55,539 nt of DNA, taken from the NCBI GenBank assembly GCA_002478885.1, contig DLKC01000075.1, forward strand, positions 1 to 55,539, written 5' to 3'. This document shows positions 16,292 to 25,065 of the stretch, piece by piece; position 1 is the stretch's first letter, and each line of letters starts with the position of its first letter. Made by a program: the position numbers and the translations under genes. The notes beneath the pieces are model-generated. The model saw only the letters and a program-made list of their open reading frames with translations, searched no databases and was not told the DNA's origin. The stretch comes from Chitinophagaceae bacterium UBA7600 (GTDB taxonomy: Bacteria; Bacteroidota; Bacteroidia; Chitinophagales; Chitinophagaceae).

Positions 16292-17287
16292 CTATGATCT
16301 CAATATCTTTTCAATTGCTGCCAGTTCTTCCGATGTAAATGCGAGATTATCTAATGCTCCAAGATTATTATCCAATTGCTGAACAGAGCTTGCACCAATT
16401 AACACAGTGGTAACACGTCTATCTTTCAACAACCATGCAAGTGCCATTTGCGCCAGTGATTGTCCGCGTTTTTTAGCAAGATCGTTTAAGTCAATAATTT
16501 TATGTAGTTTCTCTTCAGTTATCTCACCCGCCTTTAAAAAACCCCATGATTTTGCCGCACGTGAATCTTCGGGTATGCCTTTCAGGTAACGGTCGGTTAG
16601 TAACCCTTGTGCCAAAGGTGAGAATGGAATACAACCCACTCCATATTCACCAAGCACATCAAGCAACCCCGCTTCCGCATCTCTTACAAACATGGAATAT
16701 TTTGGTTGGTGTATTAAACATGGCGTACCCAAACTCTTTAAAATTTCGATAGCCTTTTTTGCCTGCACAGCGTCATAGTTGGATAGGCCAATATACAAAG
16801 CTTTGCCTTGCCGCACGATCGTATCAAGTGCCATCATCGTTTCTTCAAGAGGCGTGTTTGGATCGGGCCGATGCGAATAAAATATATCTACATAGTCGAG
16901 GCCCATGCGTTTAAGGCTTTGATTGCAACTGGATATCAAATATTTCCTGGAGCCCCATTCGCCGTAGGGCCCCGGCCACATCAGGTAGCCAGCTTTTGAA
17001 GAAATGATCAACTCATCACGCAGGTAGCCGGGAAAATCTTTGGCCAGCATGATGCCGAAGTTTTCTTCCGCCGAACCCGGAACGGGACCATAATTATTTG
17101 CAAGATCAAAATGTGTAATACCCCGGTCAAATGCGCGGCGCACGATAGCCCGTCCATTTTCAAAAACATCAACGGAGCCGAAATTATGCCACAGTCCGAG
17201 CGATATGGCAGGCAATTGTAAACCACTGTTGCCACAACGGTTATATTTCATTGAGTCGTAACGGTCAGATGAAGGAACGTAAGCCAT
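16292..17287 (-). CDS. Aldo/keto reductase (YghZ/Gpr-like)
   Basis: This 331-residue TIM-barrel NADPH oxidoreductase has the AKR catalytic tetrad D61, Y66, K98 and H139 (DLANNYGP, SSKAGY, FYSHRPDP). The N-terminal VPSSDRYDSMKYNRCGNSGLQL style and the PGPYGEWGSRKYL insertion match E. coli YghZ, an L-glyceraldehyde 3-phosphate reductase. In E. coli this activity detoxifies L-aldehydes; here L-lactaldehyde or glyceraldehyde from sugar cleavage would be natural substrates, by inference. Confidence 0.88.
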   Translation of the reverse strand: MAYVPSSDRYDSMKYNRCGNSGLQLPAISLGLWHNFGSVDVFENGRAIVRRAFDRGITHFDLANNYGPVPGSAEENFGIMLAKDFPGYLRDELIISSKAGYLMWPGPYGEWGSRKYLISSCNQSLKRMGLDYVDIFYSHRPDPNTPLEETMMALDTIVRQGKALYIGLSNYDAVQAKKAIEILKSLGTPCLIHQPKYSMFVRDAEAGLLDVLGEYGVGCIPFSPLAQGLLTDRYLKGIPEDSRAAKSWGFLKAGEITEEKLHKIIDLNDLAKKRGQSLAQMALAWLLKDRRVTTVLIGASSVQQLDNNLGALDNLAFTSEELAAIEKILRS

Positions 17288-17384
17288 AGAGAAAGTTTTA
17301 GTGTAATTGTTAGAGGACTGTAAAGGTAGAGCAGAAACGATCTGCTGCTTAAAATTTGAAAGCCTAATCTTTAACTGATATGAA

Positions 17385-17595
17385 TATTTTTTTACCCGGC
17401 TGCAGTGCTGCTATTAAGCTTTGCTTGCGTCGCACTCTTGTACTGTTGATTCGTGAATGGGCAAGTGTGAACGACCGGCGAGAACTCGCACATTTTCTTT
17501 CATGATTCACGATTGCTGCATATAGTTCTGAACGGTGCAGTGAGTGACACAACCGGCGATGCCACAGGGAACAAAAGCCGGAAAAAAAATAAATT
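17385..17595. repeat. Intergenic inverted repeat, copy F (R/S) with inner stem
   Basis: The 336-nt gap 17288-17623 is largely this element. The left outer block is ACCCGGCTGCAG (17392-17403), the left type-R arm CTTGCGTCGCACTCTTGTAC at 17424-17443, the right type-S arm at 17540-17553 followed by CGGCGATGCCA, and the outer AAAAGCCGG at 17573-17581. An inner stem pairs CGTGAAT (17452-17458) with ATTCACG (17505-17511). A 61-nt part is about 90 percent identical to copy H in reverse. Confidence 0.9.
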
Positions 17596-17623
17596 TTGGA
17601 GTAGAGAAAAATGCGACTATGAA

Positions 17624-19054
17624 CTACAGACTTTTTACTTCGTTCACCAATTGCTGTAATACAGATTTTGCATCACCAAATAGCATCGATGTTTTCTGGC
17701 GGAAAAAGAGTTCGTTTTCAATGCCTGCATAACCAGGCTTCATAGACCGCTTGTTAACGACAACCATTTTTGCTTCTTCCACTTCCAGGATAGGCATACC
17801 ATAAATCGGGGAATCGGGGTCTGTTTTGGCAGCCGGATTTACAACATCGTTAGCACCAAGTACAAGGACGACGTCGGTAGATTTAAATTCATCATTAGCA
17901 TGCTCCATTTCAAGCAATTTATCATAACTCACATCGGCCTCGGCAAGTAGTACGTTCATATGCCCCGGCATACGGCCCGCCACGGGATGAATCGCATATT
18001 TTACTTCTACGCCTTTTTCTTCCAGCATTTTTTCCAGTTCATGGCACACGTGCTGAGCCTGCGCGACTGCCAGTCCATACCCTGGAACGATCATTACCTT
18101 TCGCGCATAACTCATAGCCACTGCGCAATCGCTAACGGAAATTTCTTTGTAGTTGCCGGCTGCTTTTTGAGCAGTAGCGTGCGTAGGTGTTGCACCAAAT
18201 GAACCGATCAACACATTCTTTAACGAACGGTTCATAGCCTTACACATGAGTATAGTCAACAGCGTTCCGGCAGCGCCCACAAGAATGCCGCCGGTAAGCA
18301 TTAGTTTGTTGTCATACAAAAATCCACCACAGGCAGCAGCAACACCGGTGAACGAGTTAAGCAATGAAATTACAACGGGCATATCTGCGCCACCGATGGG
18401 TAACACAAAGAGCACTCCGTACGTAAGTGCAAGGGAAAACACGCCATAAAACAACAGGTGAAAAATGTTTTCGGGAGGAGCGACTACCAACCATGTTGCG
18501 CTGAGTAATACCAAACCTAACAGCAGCAGGTTAAAAATGTGTTGGCCCTTGAATGCATAATCTTTGAATTTACCATTCAGTTTGCCCCATGCTACAATAC
18601 TTCCTGCAAATGAAACGGACCCGATGATAAGTCCCGACATGATAATTACAACTGTAGTTTTATCAAGATCGTAGAGCATTGCAGGGTTTCCGGTTTCATA
18701 CCCTCTTACCAGGTGATTGAACTCAACGATAGAAATCAATGCTGCACATGCGCCACCCATACCATTGAACAAGCTCACCATTTCAGGCATCGCGGTCATC
18801 TTTACCTTCTTCGCTGCCAGTGTACCAACAACTGCGCCGATGACGATGCCTGCAAATATCCATGCGTAGTTATGTAGTGATTTACCTTCTTCGTCTTTGT
18901 ATAAAAAGATGGTGCCGAGAATAGCGATGGTCATACCCGAAGCCGCGATAAGGTTACCTTTTCTCGCGCTATCAGGATTTGACAGCATCTTCAACCCCAG
19001 TATAAACGTTACTGAGCCAATGAGGTAAAAAACGGTTAGAATATTTATTTCCAT
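17624..19054 (-). CDS. pntB: NAD(P) transhydrogenase subunit beta
   Basis: This 476-residue membrane protein forms the proton channel and the NADP(H)-binding domain of proton-translocating transhydrogenase. About nine hydrophobic helices occupy residues 1-265, including GMGGACAALISIVEFNHL. The soluble domain III (about 300-476) has VPGYGLAVAQAQH, HPVAGRMPGHMNVLLAEA, GANDVVNPAA and VVNKRSMKPGYAG, all NADP-binding hallmarks. It is last in a pntA1-pntA2-pntB operon that balances NADH and NADPH. Confidence 0.96.
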   Translation of the reverse strand: MEINILTVFYLIGSVTFILGLKMLSNPDSARKGNLIAASGMTIAILGTIFLYKDEEGKSLHNYAWIFAGIVIGAVVGTLAAKKVKMTAMPEMVSLFNGMGGACAALISIVEFNHLVRGYETGNPAMLYDLDKTTVVIIMSGLIIGSVSFAGSIVAWGKLNGKFKDYAFKGQHIFNLLLLGLVLLSATWLVVAPPENIFHLLFYGVFSLALTYGVLFVLPIGGADMPVVISLLNSFTGVAAACGGFLYDNKLMLTGGILVGAAGTLLTILMCKAMNRSLKNVLIGSFGATPTHATAQKAAGNYKEISVSDCAVAMSYARKVMIVPGYGLAVAQAQHVCHELEKMLEEKGVEVKYAIHPVAGRMPGHMNVLLAEADVSYDKLLEMEHANDEFKSTDVVLVLGANDVVNPAAKTDPDSPIYGMPILEVEEAKMVVVNKRSMKPGYAGIENELFFRQKTSMLFGDAKSVLQQLVNEVKSL

Positions 19055-19121
19055 GCCCTAAATCCCCGCAGGGACCTTTGATTTTTTAAGAATTGTTTTC
19101 ATTTGCTTTTGAAGCCCTTAG

Positions 19122-19454
19122 CTAAGCACCTTTTGGCGTTTGAGGCTTTTCTTTTTTCCTGAACATCTCGAGCATCCTGTCTGTAACAACAAAGCCGCCA
19201 ACAACATTAAGTGTTCCGAGAATAACAGCAAGAAAACCCAGGATTAAAGCGAGATAATTGTCGCTTTCTGCTTTTCCCATTACAATAATGGCACCGATGA
19301 TCACCACGCCATGTATCGCATTGGCACCGCTCATAAGTGGCGTATGCAAAACACTCGGCACACGCCCGATTACTTCAATGCCCAGAAACACCATTAATAT
19401 TACTATGTAGATGTATTCCTGGTGCCCATAAATCCACGAAAGAAAGTTTTCCAT
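19122..19454 (-). CDS. pntAB: NAD(P) transhydrogenase subunit alpha, membrane part
   Basis: This 110-residue protein with three or four hydrophobic segments includes IEVIGRVPSVLHTPLMSGANAIHGVV, the conserved membrane segment that in E. coli is the C-terminal part of PntA. Here alpha is split into two proteins, as in Rhodospirillum. It lies 67 nt upstream of pntB. Confidence 0.94.
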   Translation of the reverse strand: MENFLSWIYGHQEYIYIVILMVFLGIEVIGRVPSVLHTPLMSGANAIHGVVIIGAIIVMGKAESDNYLALILGFLAVILGTLNVVGGFVVTDRMLEMFRKKEKPQTPKGA

Positions 19455-19532
19455 AAAGCTTTTTTATTTTTCTCCTGAAGAAGAAATTATTTATGCCAAT
19501 TAACAGTTTTATTCAATGCTCCTAAACTCATT

Positions 19533-19592
19533 ACAGTATAAGTGAGTAATGCCGGATAATCCGGCACTATAGCACAACAGGCAATGGTAATT
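19533..19592. repeat. Intergenic repeat, copy U (S arm split by a 25-nt palindromic insertion)
   Basis: ACAGTATAAGTGAGT (19533-19547) and CACAACAGGCAATGG (19573-19587) together read as a type-S right arm like that of copy O. They are separated by 25 nt (19548-19572) in place of the usual GA. The insert includes the perfect 17-nt palindrome TGCCGGATAATCCGGCA (19550-19566). No left arm is recognisable. Confidence 0.65.
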
Positions 19593-19651
19593 GTACAGGT
19601 GCCGGTTAACAAATACCATCAGTTGACAACAAGTTCAGCGTTGGAAACTGA

Positions 19652-20776
19652 TTAGGCCACCAGTGCCTTAACCCGTTCGTTAACTATATTTCCGTCATGT
19701 GTAATGCAGGTGCCTTTCACGATATCGTCCTCAAAATTCAAGTTTATGTTAGCCTCTTTGTCGATGATGAGCTTTAAAAAATTAAGCAGGTTCCTGCCAT
19801 ACAGTTTGCTTGCATCCGCAGGCATTGACGAGGCTAGGTTGCTGTTGCCAACGATTGTAACCCCGTTGTAAACCACCGCTTCATTATTCACCGTTCTTGC
19901 CGTGTTGCCGCCTGTTGCGGCTGCCAGGTCGATAATGATAGATCCTGGCTTCATCACGTTCAAAGAAGCTTCGGTAAGCAATACAGGCGCTGCCTTTCCC
20001 GGAATTTGGGCCGTGGTAATAATAATGTCGGCCTTCGCTGCAGCTTCTGAAATTTTCTGTTGTTGTTTCTGTTTATACTCTTCGGTTTGATCAACCGCAT
20101 ACCCCCCGGCCTTACTTGAATCTGCTGCACCTTCGACCTCAATAAATTTTGCACCCAGGCTCATTACCTCTTCTTTAACTGCCGGCCTCGTATCAAATAC
20201 TTCCACAACTGCCCCAAGCCTGCGCGATGTAGCAATTGCCTGCAAACCAGCAACGCCTGCACCGAGTATCAGCATCTTTGCAGGTGCTATGCTCCCTGCG
20301 GCGGTCATCAGCATGGGAAAATATTTTGGATACAAATGGGCAGCAAGCACAACCGCTTTATAGCCTGCTATGTTTGCCTGGCTGCTTAGTACATCCATAC
20401 TTTGCGCACGGGTAGTTCGCGGAATCATATCCATGCTAAAAGTTGTAATCCCCTTTTGAGCCCAGCCGGCAATAATGTTGAAATGGTATAATGGCAAAAA
20501 AATACCCAGCACAATGGTGCCGGGCTTTAGTAAATCGGTATCCTCTTTTGAAAGCAGGCTCAACGAAAAAATCATATCGGCCTGTTGCAACAACTCTTTT
20601 CTTGACATAATTCCGCAACCCTTTACCGTGTACGCCCCGTCGGCGGCGAATGCTGCTTTGCCAGCACCCTCTTCCACAACAACCTGCACTTTTTGTTTTA
20701 TCAGCGCCTCAGCCTGTTCAGGTAGCAACGAAACCCTGTTCTCTCCAGCCGGTTCTTTTAAAATTCCTGCTATCAT
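19652..20776 (-). CDS. pntAA: NAD(P) transhydrogenase subunit alpha, NAD-binding part
   Basis: This 374-residue soluble protein corresponds to domain I. It has the alanine dehydrogenase/PNT N-terminal region (ILKEPAGENRVSLLPEQAEAL), the RxQSMDVLSSQANIAGY signature (residues 122-138), the Rossmann motif GAGVAGLQAIATSRRLGA and the GSIIIDLAAATGGN block. It binds NAD(H) and hands hydride to PntB. A 197-nt gap holding repeat copy U separates it from pntAB, long for an operon. Confidence 0.94.
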   Translation of the reverse strand: MIAGILKEPAGENRVSLLPEQAEALIKQKVQVVVEEGAGKAAFAADGAYTVKGCGIMSRKELLQQADMIFSLSLLSKEDTDLLKPGTIVLGIFLPLYHFNIIAGWAQKGITTFSMDMIPRTTRAQSMDVLSSQANIAGYKAVVLAAHLYPKYFPMLMTAAGSIAPAKMLILGAGVAGLQAIATSRRLGAVVEVFDTRPAVKEEVMSLGAKFIEVEGAADSSKAGGYAVDQTEEYKQKQQQKISEAAAKADIIITTAQIPGKAAPVLLTEASLNVMKPGSIIIDLAAATGGNTARTVNNEAVVYNGVTIVGNSNLASSMPADASKLYGRNLLNFLKLIIDKEANINLNFEDDIVKGTCITHDGNIVNERVKALVA

Positions 20777-20867
20777 AATATTGAATTATGCCGTGCTCAA
20801 ATTATCTCATTAATTACACATGCCGAAAATAATTTATCCAAGGATGAAAAAAAAGTGTGGAAAAAAA

Positions 20868-20980
20868 TGGAGGCCGGGCAAATCAACCACGACTCGCCTT
20901 TTGTTGCGTCGCACTCTTCAACGTTCTCATCGCTATGCAGCACATAAAGAGCGTGCGCAAAATGGCTTCCGGCCGCAACA
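20868..20980. repeat. Intergenic inverted repeat, copy G (R/R, shortened)
   Basis: The outer block GGCCGGGC (20872-20879) is followed by the left arm GTTGCGTCGCACTCTTCAAC (20903-20922) and a degenerate right arm GAGCGTGCGCAAAA (20949-20962), then GGCTTCCGGCC. The arm-to-arm span is about 60 nt instead of the usual 104-140, so the centre is partly deleted. Confidence 0.75.
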
Positions 20981-20985
20981 ATATT

Positions 20986-21792
20986 TCAAAACCTTATTAC
21001 AAAGTCCTGTTTTATTTTTTGTTCCGGTCTAAAAAAAACAATCCCAACAAAAAACAGGTCAATCGAAAGTGTAACACGTGAATGTGCCTTAATTAGATCC
21101 CAGGCGGCCTCCATTTCACTGCTCCAGTGCACATCATCAAACACAATGATGGAATTGTCGTGAATCTTCTCAAGCAACAGCTCAAAATATTTCAATGTAG
21201 GTTCTTTGCGATGGTTCCCATCTACGTACACAAAATCGACCTTGGCGGCAGTCTTTATAAATTGCGGCAACCTGTAGTCAAAATTTCCCTCAATAATGGA
21301 AACATTTTTCAGGCCAAGTCTTTTAAAATTATTGCCGGCAAGGGCAGCAACAGCTTTAGCGCCTTCCATTGTTGTTACAGGCTTTTGTTCATCTGCACTG
21401 GCCAGGTAGGCGGTTGTAATACCAAGGGAGGTTCCCAATTCCAGTACGCTGTCAGGCTGGTAATAGTTAACCATCCTAAAAAGCAACCTCGCAAATTTTC
21501 TAGGTTTTAGCGAGCTGAGTGCAATTTCATTTATTCTTCTTTTGTACGAAGCGTGCATTCTTGATCCCGCGCCAAAGTCTTCCAGTTCAAGCAAGGTTGT
21601 GTTTTTCAGCAAATCCTCCCGCAGCTGTTCAATGGAATTGTAACAATAATATTCGCCCTCGTCATTCAATACTTTGCTGATAAAATCAAAAACAAAAGGG
21701 GAATGAACGCCATGCCCTTTGCCGTTTTCGGCGGAAAACCAGTAACGAATAAATTTAATACCTAGTTTAACGGAAGAATACATCTGCAACAA
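20986..21792 (-). CDS. Class I SAM-dependent (O-)methyltransferase
   Basis: The protein has 268 residues. The SAM-binding glycine motif is SVLELGTSLGITTAYLA (115-131), followed by TMEGAKAVAALAGNNF, VDFVYVDGNHRKEPTLKYFE and IIVFDDVHWSSEM. This pattern is that of the Methyltransf_24 / catechol O-methyltransferase-like fold. The N terminus (GHGVHSPFVFDF) is typical of Bacteroidota members. Substrate unknown. Confidence 0.82.
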   Translation of the reverse strand: MLQMYSSVKLGIKFIRYWFSAENGKGHGVHSPFVFDFISKVLNDEGEYYCYNSIEQLREDLLKNTTLLELEDFGAGSRMHASYKRRINEIALSSLKPRKFARLLFRMVNYYQPDSVLELGTSLGITTAYLASADEQKPVTTMEGAKAVAALAGNNFKRLGLKNVSIIEGNFDYRLPQFIKTAAKVDFVYVDGNHRKEPTLKYFELLLEKIHDNSIIVFDDVHWSSEMEAAWDLIKAHSRVTLSIDLFFVGIVFFRPEQKIKQDFVIRF

Positions 21793-21876
21793 ATATTAAT
21801 ATCCGGTTGTAAAACCTTCAAAGTAAAGCATTCAGCTTTCAAAGAAAAAATCAAAGCTTATCGCCCGGAAAATTCA

Positions 21877-21908
21877 TTTGGAACATTTTGTTCATGCCCC
21901 TATTTTTG
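21877..21908 (+). promoter_or_regulatory. Promoter of tRNA-Gln
   Basis: TTTG at 21877-21880, a 20-nt spacer and TATTTTTG at 21901-21908 fit the Bacteroidota consensus. The sequence CCCTATTTTTGCAGCCC matches that before tRNA-Ala. Confidence 0.75.
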
Positions 21909-21924
21909 CAGCCCGTTAAAGGAT

Positions 21925-21995
21925 TGGCCTATTGTGTAACGGTAGCACTACAGATTTTGGTTCTGTCTGTCTTGGTTCGAATCCAGGTAGGCCAA
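21925..21995 (+). tRNA. tRNA-Gln (anticodon TTG)
   Basis: The 71-nt cloverleaf has acceptor TGGCCTA pairing with TAGGCCA and discriminator A. The anticodon stem ACAGA/TCTGT encloses loop TTTTGGT, giving TTG (Gln). The T arm contains GGTTCGAATCC. CCA is not encoded. Confidence 0.95.
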
Positions 21996-21998
21996 CGT

Positions 21999-22035
21999 AA
22001 ACAGCGAAGTTTTTTTTCTTCGCTGTTTTATTTTG
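21999..22035 (+). terminator. Terminator of tRNA-Gln
   Basis: An 11-bp perfect stem (AAACAGCGAAG 21999-22009, CTTCGCTGTTT 22018-22028) with an all-T loop is followed by TATTTTG. It begins 3 nt after the tRNA. Confidence 0.88.
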
Positions 22036-22232
22036 TACGATTTGCAGCGCACACTTCTTGAGCCAGGCTTTTTCCAAACTTAAAAATCAATATCTTTTTC
22101 TGGCTTTTCGATTGCAAAACAACCATTGCCCTTAAAAAAAAATAAAATTAGCTACACAACTTTGTCAATTTTCCCGCCAATCTTGGGCAATTTTATTTTT
22201 ATATTATATTGCCTTTAAATCCCCCCAGCTGT

Positions 22233-23285
22233 ATGATACAAAGTAAAGTCGCCGGTGTTGGCAAATACATACCCGAAAAAACAGTAACCAACGATGAGCT
22301 CTCCCAAATAATGGATACAAGTGACGCCTGGATACAGGAGCGAACAGGCATAAAAGAACGGCATTATGCCAAACGGTACGAAGAATCCAGTACCACCCTG
22401 GCATACAACGCCGCTAAAATCGCGATTGAAAGGGCTGGCATAACAGCTAAAGACATTGACTTTATCGTTTTTGCTACCATCACCCCCGATTATTATTTCC
22501 CTGGCTGCGGCGTTTTATTGCAACGCATGTTCGACATGAACGAAATCCCCGCGCTTGACATAAGAAATCAATGCAGCGGTTTTGTTTACGCACTTAGCAT
22601 TGCAGATCAGTTCATAAAAACCGGTACTTATAAGAATGTACTTGTAATTGGTGCCGAGGTGCACTCCTTCGGGCTTGATTTCTCCAATGCAGGCAGAAAT
22701 ATAACGGTTATTTTCGGCGACGGCGCAGGTGCAATAGTGTTACAACCGACAGAAAAACCCGGGCAGGGAGTCCTGAGCGCCCATTTGCATAGCGATGGAA
22801 AAAATGCAGAAATTCTCAGCATGCTAAATCCTGGCTTTCATTGCGGTGTTTGGCTGCCAGAAGATCAAAAACCGGTAAAAAGCGACAAACCCTATGCCGA
22901 CGTTTTCATCAACCAGGAACAAATTGCAAAACATGATTTTTACCCACAAATGGATGGGCAGGCAGTATTTAAAAAAGCTGTTGAAAAATTTCCCGAAGTA
23001 ATCATGGAAGCGCTTACCAGAAACAATCTTGAAACCTCCGACCTGGCATTGCTTGTTCCGCACCAGGCCAACCTGCGTATCTGCCAGTTTGTTCAACACA
23101 AAATGAAGTTGCGCGATGACCAAATTTTTGTAAACATTCAAAAGTATGGCAACACCACCGCCGCATCTATCCCGATTGCTTTATGCGAAGCCTGGGAAGA
23201 AGGCCGGATAAAAGAAGGCGACCTTGTTTGTCTCGCCTCCTTTGGCAGCGGTTTTACCTGGGGGAGCGCCCTCATACGCTGGTAA
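22233..23285 (+). CDS. fabH: 3-oxoacyl-ACP synthase III (FabH-like ketosynthase)
   Basis: This 350-residue thiolase-fold enzyme initiates fatty-acid synthesis by condensing acetyl-CoA with malonyl-ACP, or acts as a related beta-ketoacyl synthase. The C-H-N triad is C114 (RNQCSGFVYAL), H277 (VPHQANLRI) and N307 (KYGNTTAASIP). ATG 22233 (MIQSKVAGVGKYIPE) is preferred over the in-frame ATG 22209 because the family begins at this point. It stands alone; whether it is the housekeeping FabH or a second paralogue cannot be told here. Confidence 0.88.
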   Translation: MIQSKVAGVGKYIPEKTVTNDELSQIMDTSDAWIQERTGIKERHYAKRYEESSTTLAYNAAKIAIERAGITAKDIDFIVFATITPDYYFPGCGVLLQRMFDMNEIPALDIRNQCSGFVYALSIADQFIKTGTYKNVLVIGAEVHSFGLDFSNAGRNITVIFGDGAGAIVLQPTEKPGQGVLSAHLHSDGKNAEILSMLNPGFHCGVWLPEDQKPVKSDKPYADVFINQEQIAKHDFYPQMDGQAVFKKAVEKFPEVIMEALTRNNLETSDLALLVPHQANLRICQFVQHKMKLRDDQIFVNIQKYGNTTAASIPIALCEAWEEGRIKEGDLVCLASFGSGFTWGSALIRW

Positions 23286-23295
23286 AATTTTACAA

Positions 23296-23420
23296 GTATA
23301 TTTTGTAGCTGGCGTTTCGTTCCCGGTGGCATCTTCCGTTGTGTCACTCACTGCACCGTTTAGAACTATATGCTGCAATTGCGTGTGATACAGTACAAAT
23401 CGTAGCCCTGCGAAGCCGAA
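23296..23420. repeat. Intergenic repeat, copy H (S arm, right side degenerate)
   Basis: The outer block is TGTAGCTGGCG, then GTGGCATC, the type-S arm GTTGTGTCACTCAC (23338-23351) and GCACCGTTTAGAACTATATG. The 61 nt 23319-23379 match copy F (17512-17572) in inverse orientation with about six differences. The right arm is reduced to something like GTACAAATCG. It lies between convergent genes. Confidence 0.82.
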
Positions 23421-23457
23421 TGAGTGATTTTTTTACCATGAAAACAAAACTGCGCGG

Positions 23458-24834
23458 TTAGTTATGCTCAGCATCGATTACCCCACGCAGGGTTGCTTTT
23501 GTTTGCTGTTCGCCAAATGACAAATTCTTTATGGGCTTTTTCTCGTAAGGATCGTCTTTGATATTATAAAAATTATCTGAGCTGTCGTAGAGTTTGTACA
23601 TTTTGTTTTGCGCCCAACGTTTTAATGTCTGATTTTCTCCATCCTTTGAAAGTGGCTGGTAATGATTGAACAACCACGAACGCGATGCCGAGTTCACATT
23701 CGATAATTGCTTGTAAAAACTAACACCATCCACAGTTCCGTAATCGGCCGGAACACTTATGCCCGCAGCTTCTGCGAAGGTTGGCAGAAAGTCTGTGAAG
23801 TCTACCAAATTACCATTCACTGTTCCCGGCACAATCTTCGACGGCCAGGTTATCATCATAGGTATTCTTGTGCCGGTAATATTAGATTGGCTCTTGCCAC
23901 CAATAAGATCTTTGTTATTGAATTTAGACACGATTTCGCTTGGTGTTCCGTTGTCACCTGCAAATATGATGATCGTATTATTGTACAGGTCCCATGCTTT
24001 TAACGAATCGTTCAACTGACCGATTTTTTTATCCATGTATTTAATCATGGAAGGGAAAAATGTTGCATCGGAATTTGAATCGCTCGGATCCCAATTAGCA
24101 AATGCCGCAGCATCATCCGGAGTCGGGCCGAAAGGCTTATGCGCCAGCGTAATCGGAAAGTAAACAAAAAATTTCCTGTTGCGATTCGCGCTTACAAAAT
24201 TGAGCACCCTGTCAGTAAAAATGTCGTCGCCGTATTTATTCAGCGTGGCGCTCGCAGGCAAAAGTGCCCCGTTTTCATAAATGGCCGGATTTTTATAATG
24301 TGAGCCTAAAAAATTATCGTTTTCGTACGCATCCCAAACACTATAATCGTCAAAACCCAGGCTACGTATTTCAGCATCACCACCATCGAACTGCCATTTG
24401 CCGGAAACATAAGTAGTGTAGCCCGCAGATTTCAAAAGCGTGGCCAGTGTTTTCTCATTAGGGTTCATTACACCCCAGGCGTTATAGTTTCGAAAATTAT
24501 ACTTTCCTGTCATCAGCATAAATCTTGACGGAGAGCAAAGCGGCGATGCATACGCCTGTGTGAAACGCATGCCTTGCTGGGCCATGCCATCAATATTAGG
24601 TGTTTCATATGATCTTCCGCCATTAACCGTAGGAATTTCAAAACCAACATCATCGCCAAGAATAAGAATGATATTAGGTTTACCGGTTGCCCTGCTTGTA
24701 GTGATATCATCGTAGCTGCTGTCTGTCTTTGCCCTTAGTTCATTCGTTTTTTTACAGGAACTGGTGTACGCAATAATCGACAAAGCAAAAACAGAAAATA
24801 GCAGCAGTTTTCTGAGGTTGAATTTGTGGTGCAT
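23458..24834 (-). CDS. Type I sulfatase, lipoprotein
   Basis: This 458-residue arylsulfatase-family protein has a lipoprotein signal (C27 in YTSSCKK), so it is probably anchored in an outer or periplasmic face. The metal pair D61/D62 (GDDVGF) and the C100-S-P-S-R104 motif show that C100 would be converted to formylglycine by an anaerobic/aerobic maturase encoded elsewhere. Such enzymes remove sulfate from polysaccharides; with fucose genes nearby, sulfated fucose-containing or other host or algal glycans are possible. Specificity is not readable. Confidence 0.9.
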   Translation of the reverse strand: MHHKFNLRKLLLFSVFALSIIAYTSSCKKTNELRAKTDSSYDDITTSRATGKPNIILILGDDVGFEIPTVNGGRSYETPNIDGMAQQGMRFTQAYASPLCSPSRFMLMTGKYNFRNYNAWGVMNPNEKTLATLLKSAGYTTYVSGKWQFDGGDAEIRSLGFDDYSVWDAYENDNFLGSHYKNPAIYENGALLPASATLNKYGDDIFTDRVLNFVSANRNRKFFVYFPITLAHKPFGPTPDDAAAFANWDPSDSNSDATFFPSMIKYMDKKIGQLNDSLKAWDLYNNTIIIFAGDNGTPSEIVSKFNNKDLIGGKSQSNITGTRIPMMITWPSKIVPGTVNGNLVDFTDFLPTFAEAAGISVPADYGTVDGVSFYKQLSNVNSASRSWLFNHYQPLSKDGENQTLKRWAQNKMYKLYDSSDNFYNIKDDPYEKKPIKNLSFGEQQTKATLRGVIDAEHN

Positions 24835-25065
24835 AGTTTAGCTTTTGGTTTGAATAAAAGAGGTGTGCTCAATATGCATAAGTTGGTTATTTTATGCGCA
24901 GGGAGAATTGGTTTTCGAATTGGTTTTAAAGTATAAATATAAAATTTTATCCAGGTATATGAAAACTTTTGTTTAAACAGTTTTTTGCAAACAGCAACAC
25001 AGCAAGGCTTCCAGGCATTTTTACCAGTTGCTGTGTATTTTTACGCACTTAAATCTTTTGAGGTT

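Noticed and set aside
22041..22076. TTTGCAGCGCACACTTCTTG followed by AGCCAGGCTTTTT, resembling an R arm and an outer block.
   Set aside because: Too many mismatches, and the outer block follows the arm instead of preceding it, which breaks the order seen in all other copies.
24997..25036. Hairpin ACACAGCAA/TTGCTGTGT with 22-nt loop near the end of the 2-hydroxyacid dehydrogenase gene.
   Set aside because: The T-rich tail is on the plus strand, where no gene ends; on the minus strand the tail is poor. Too weak to call a terminator.
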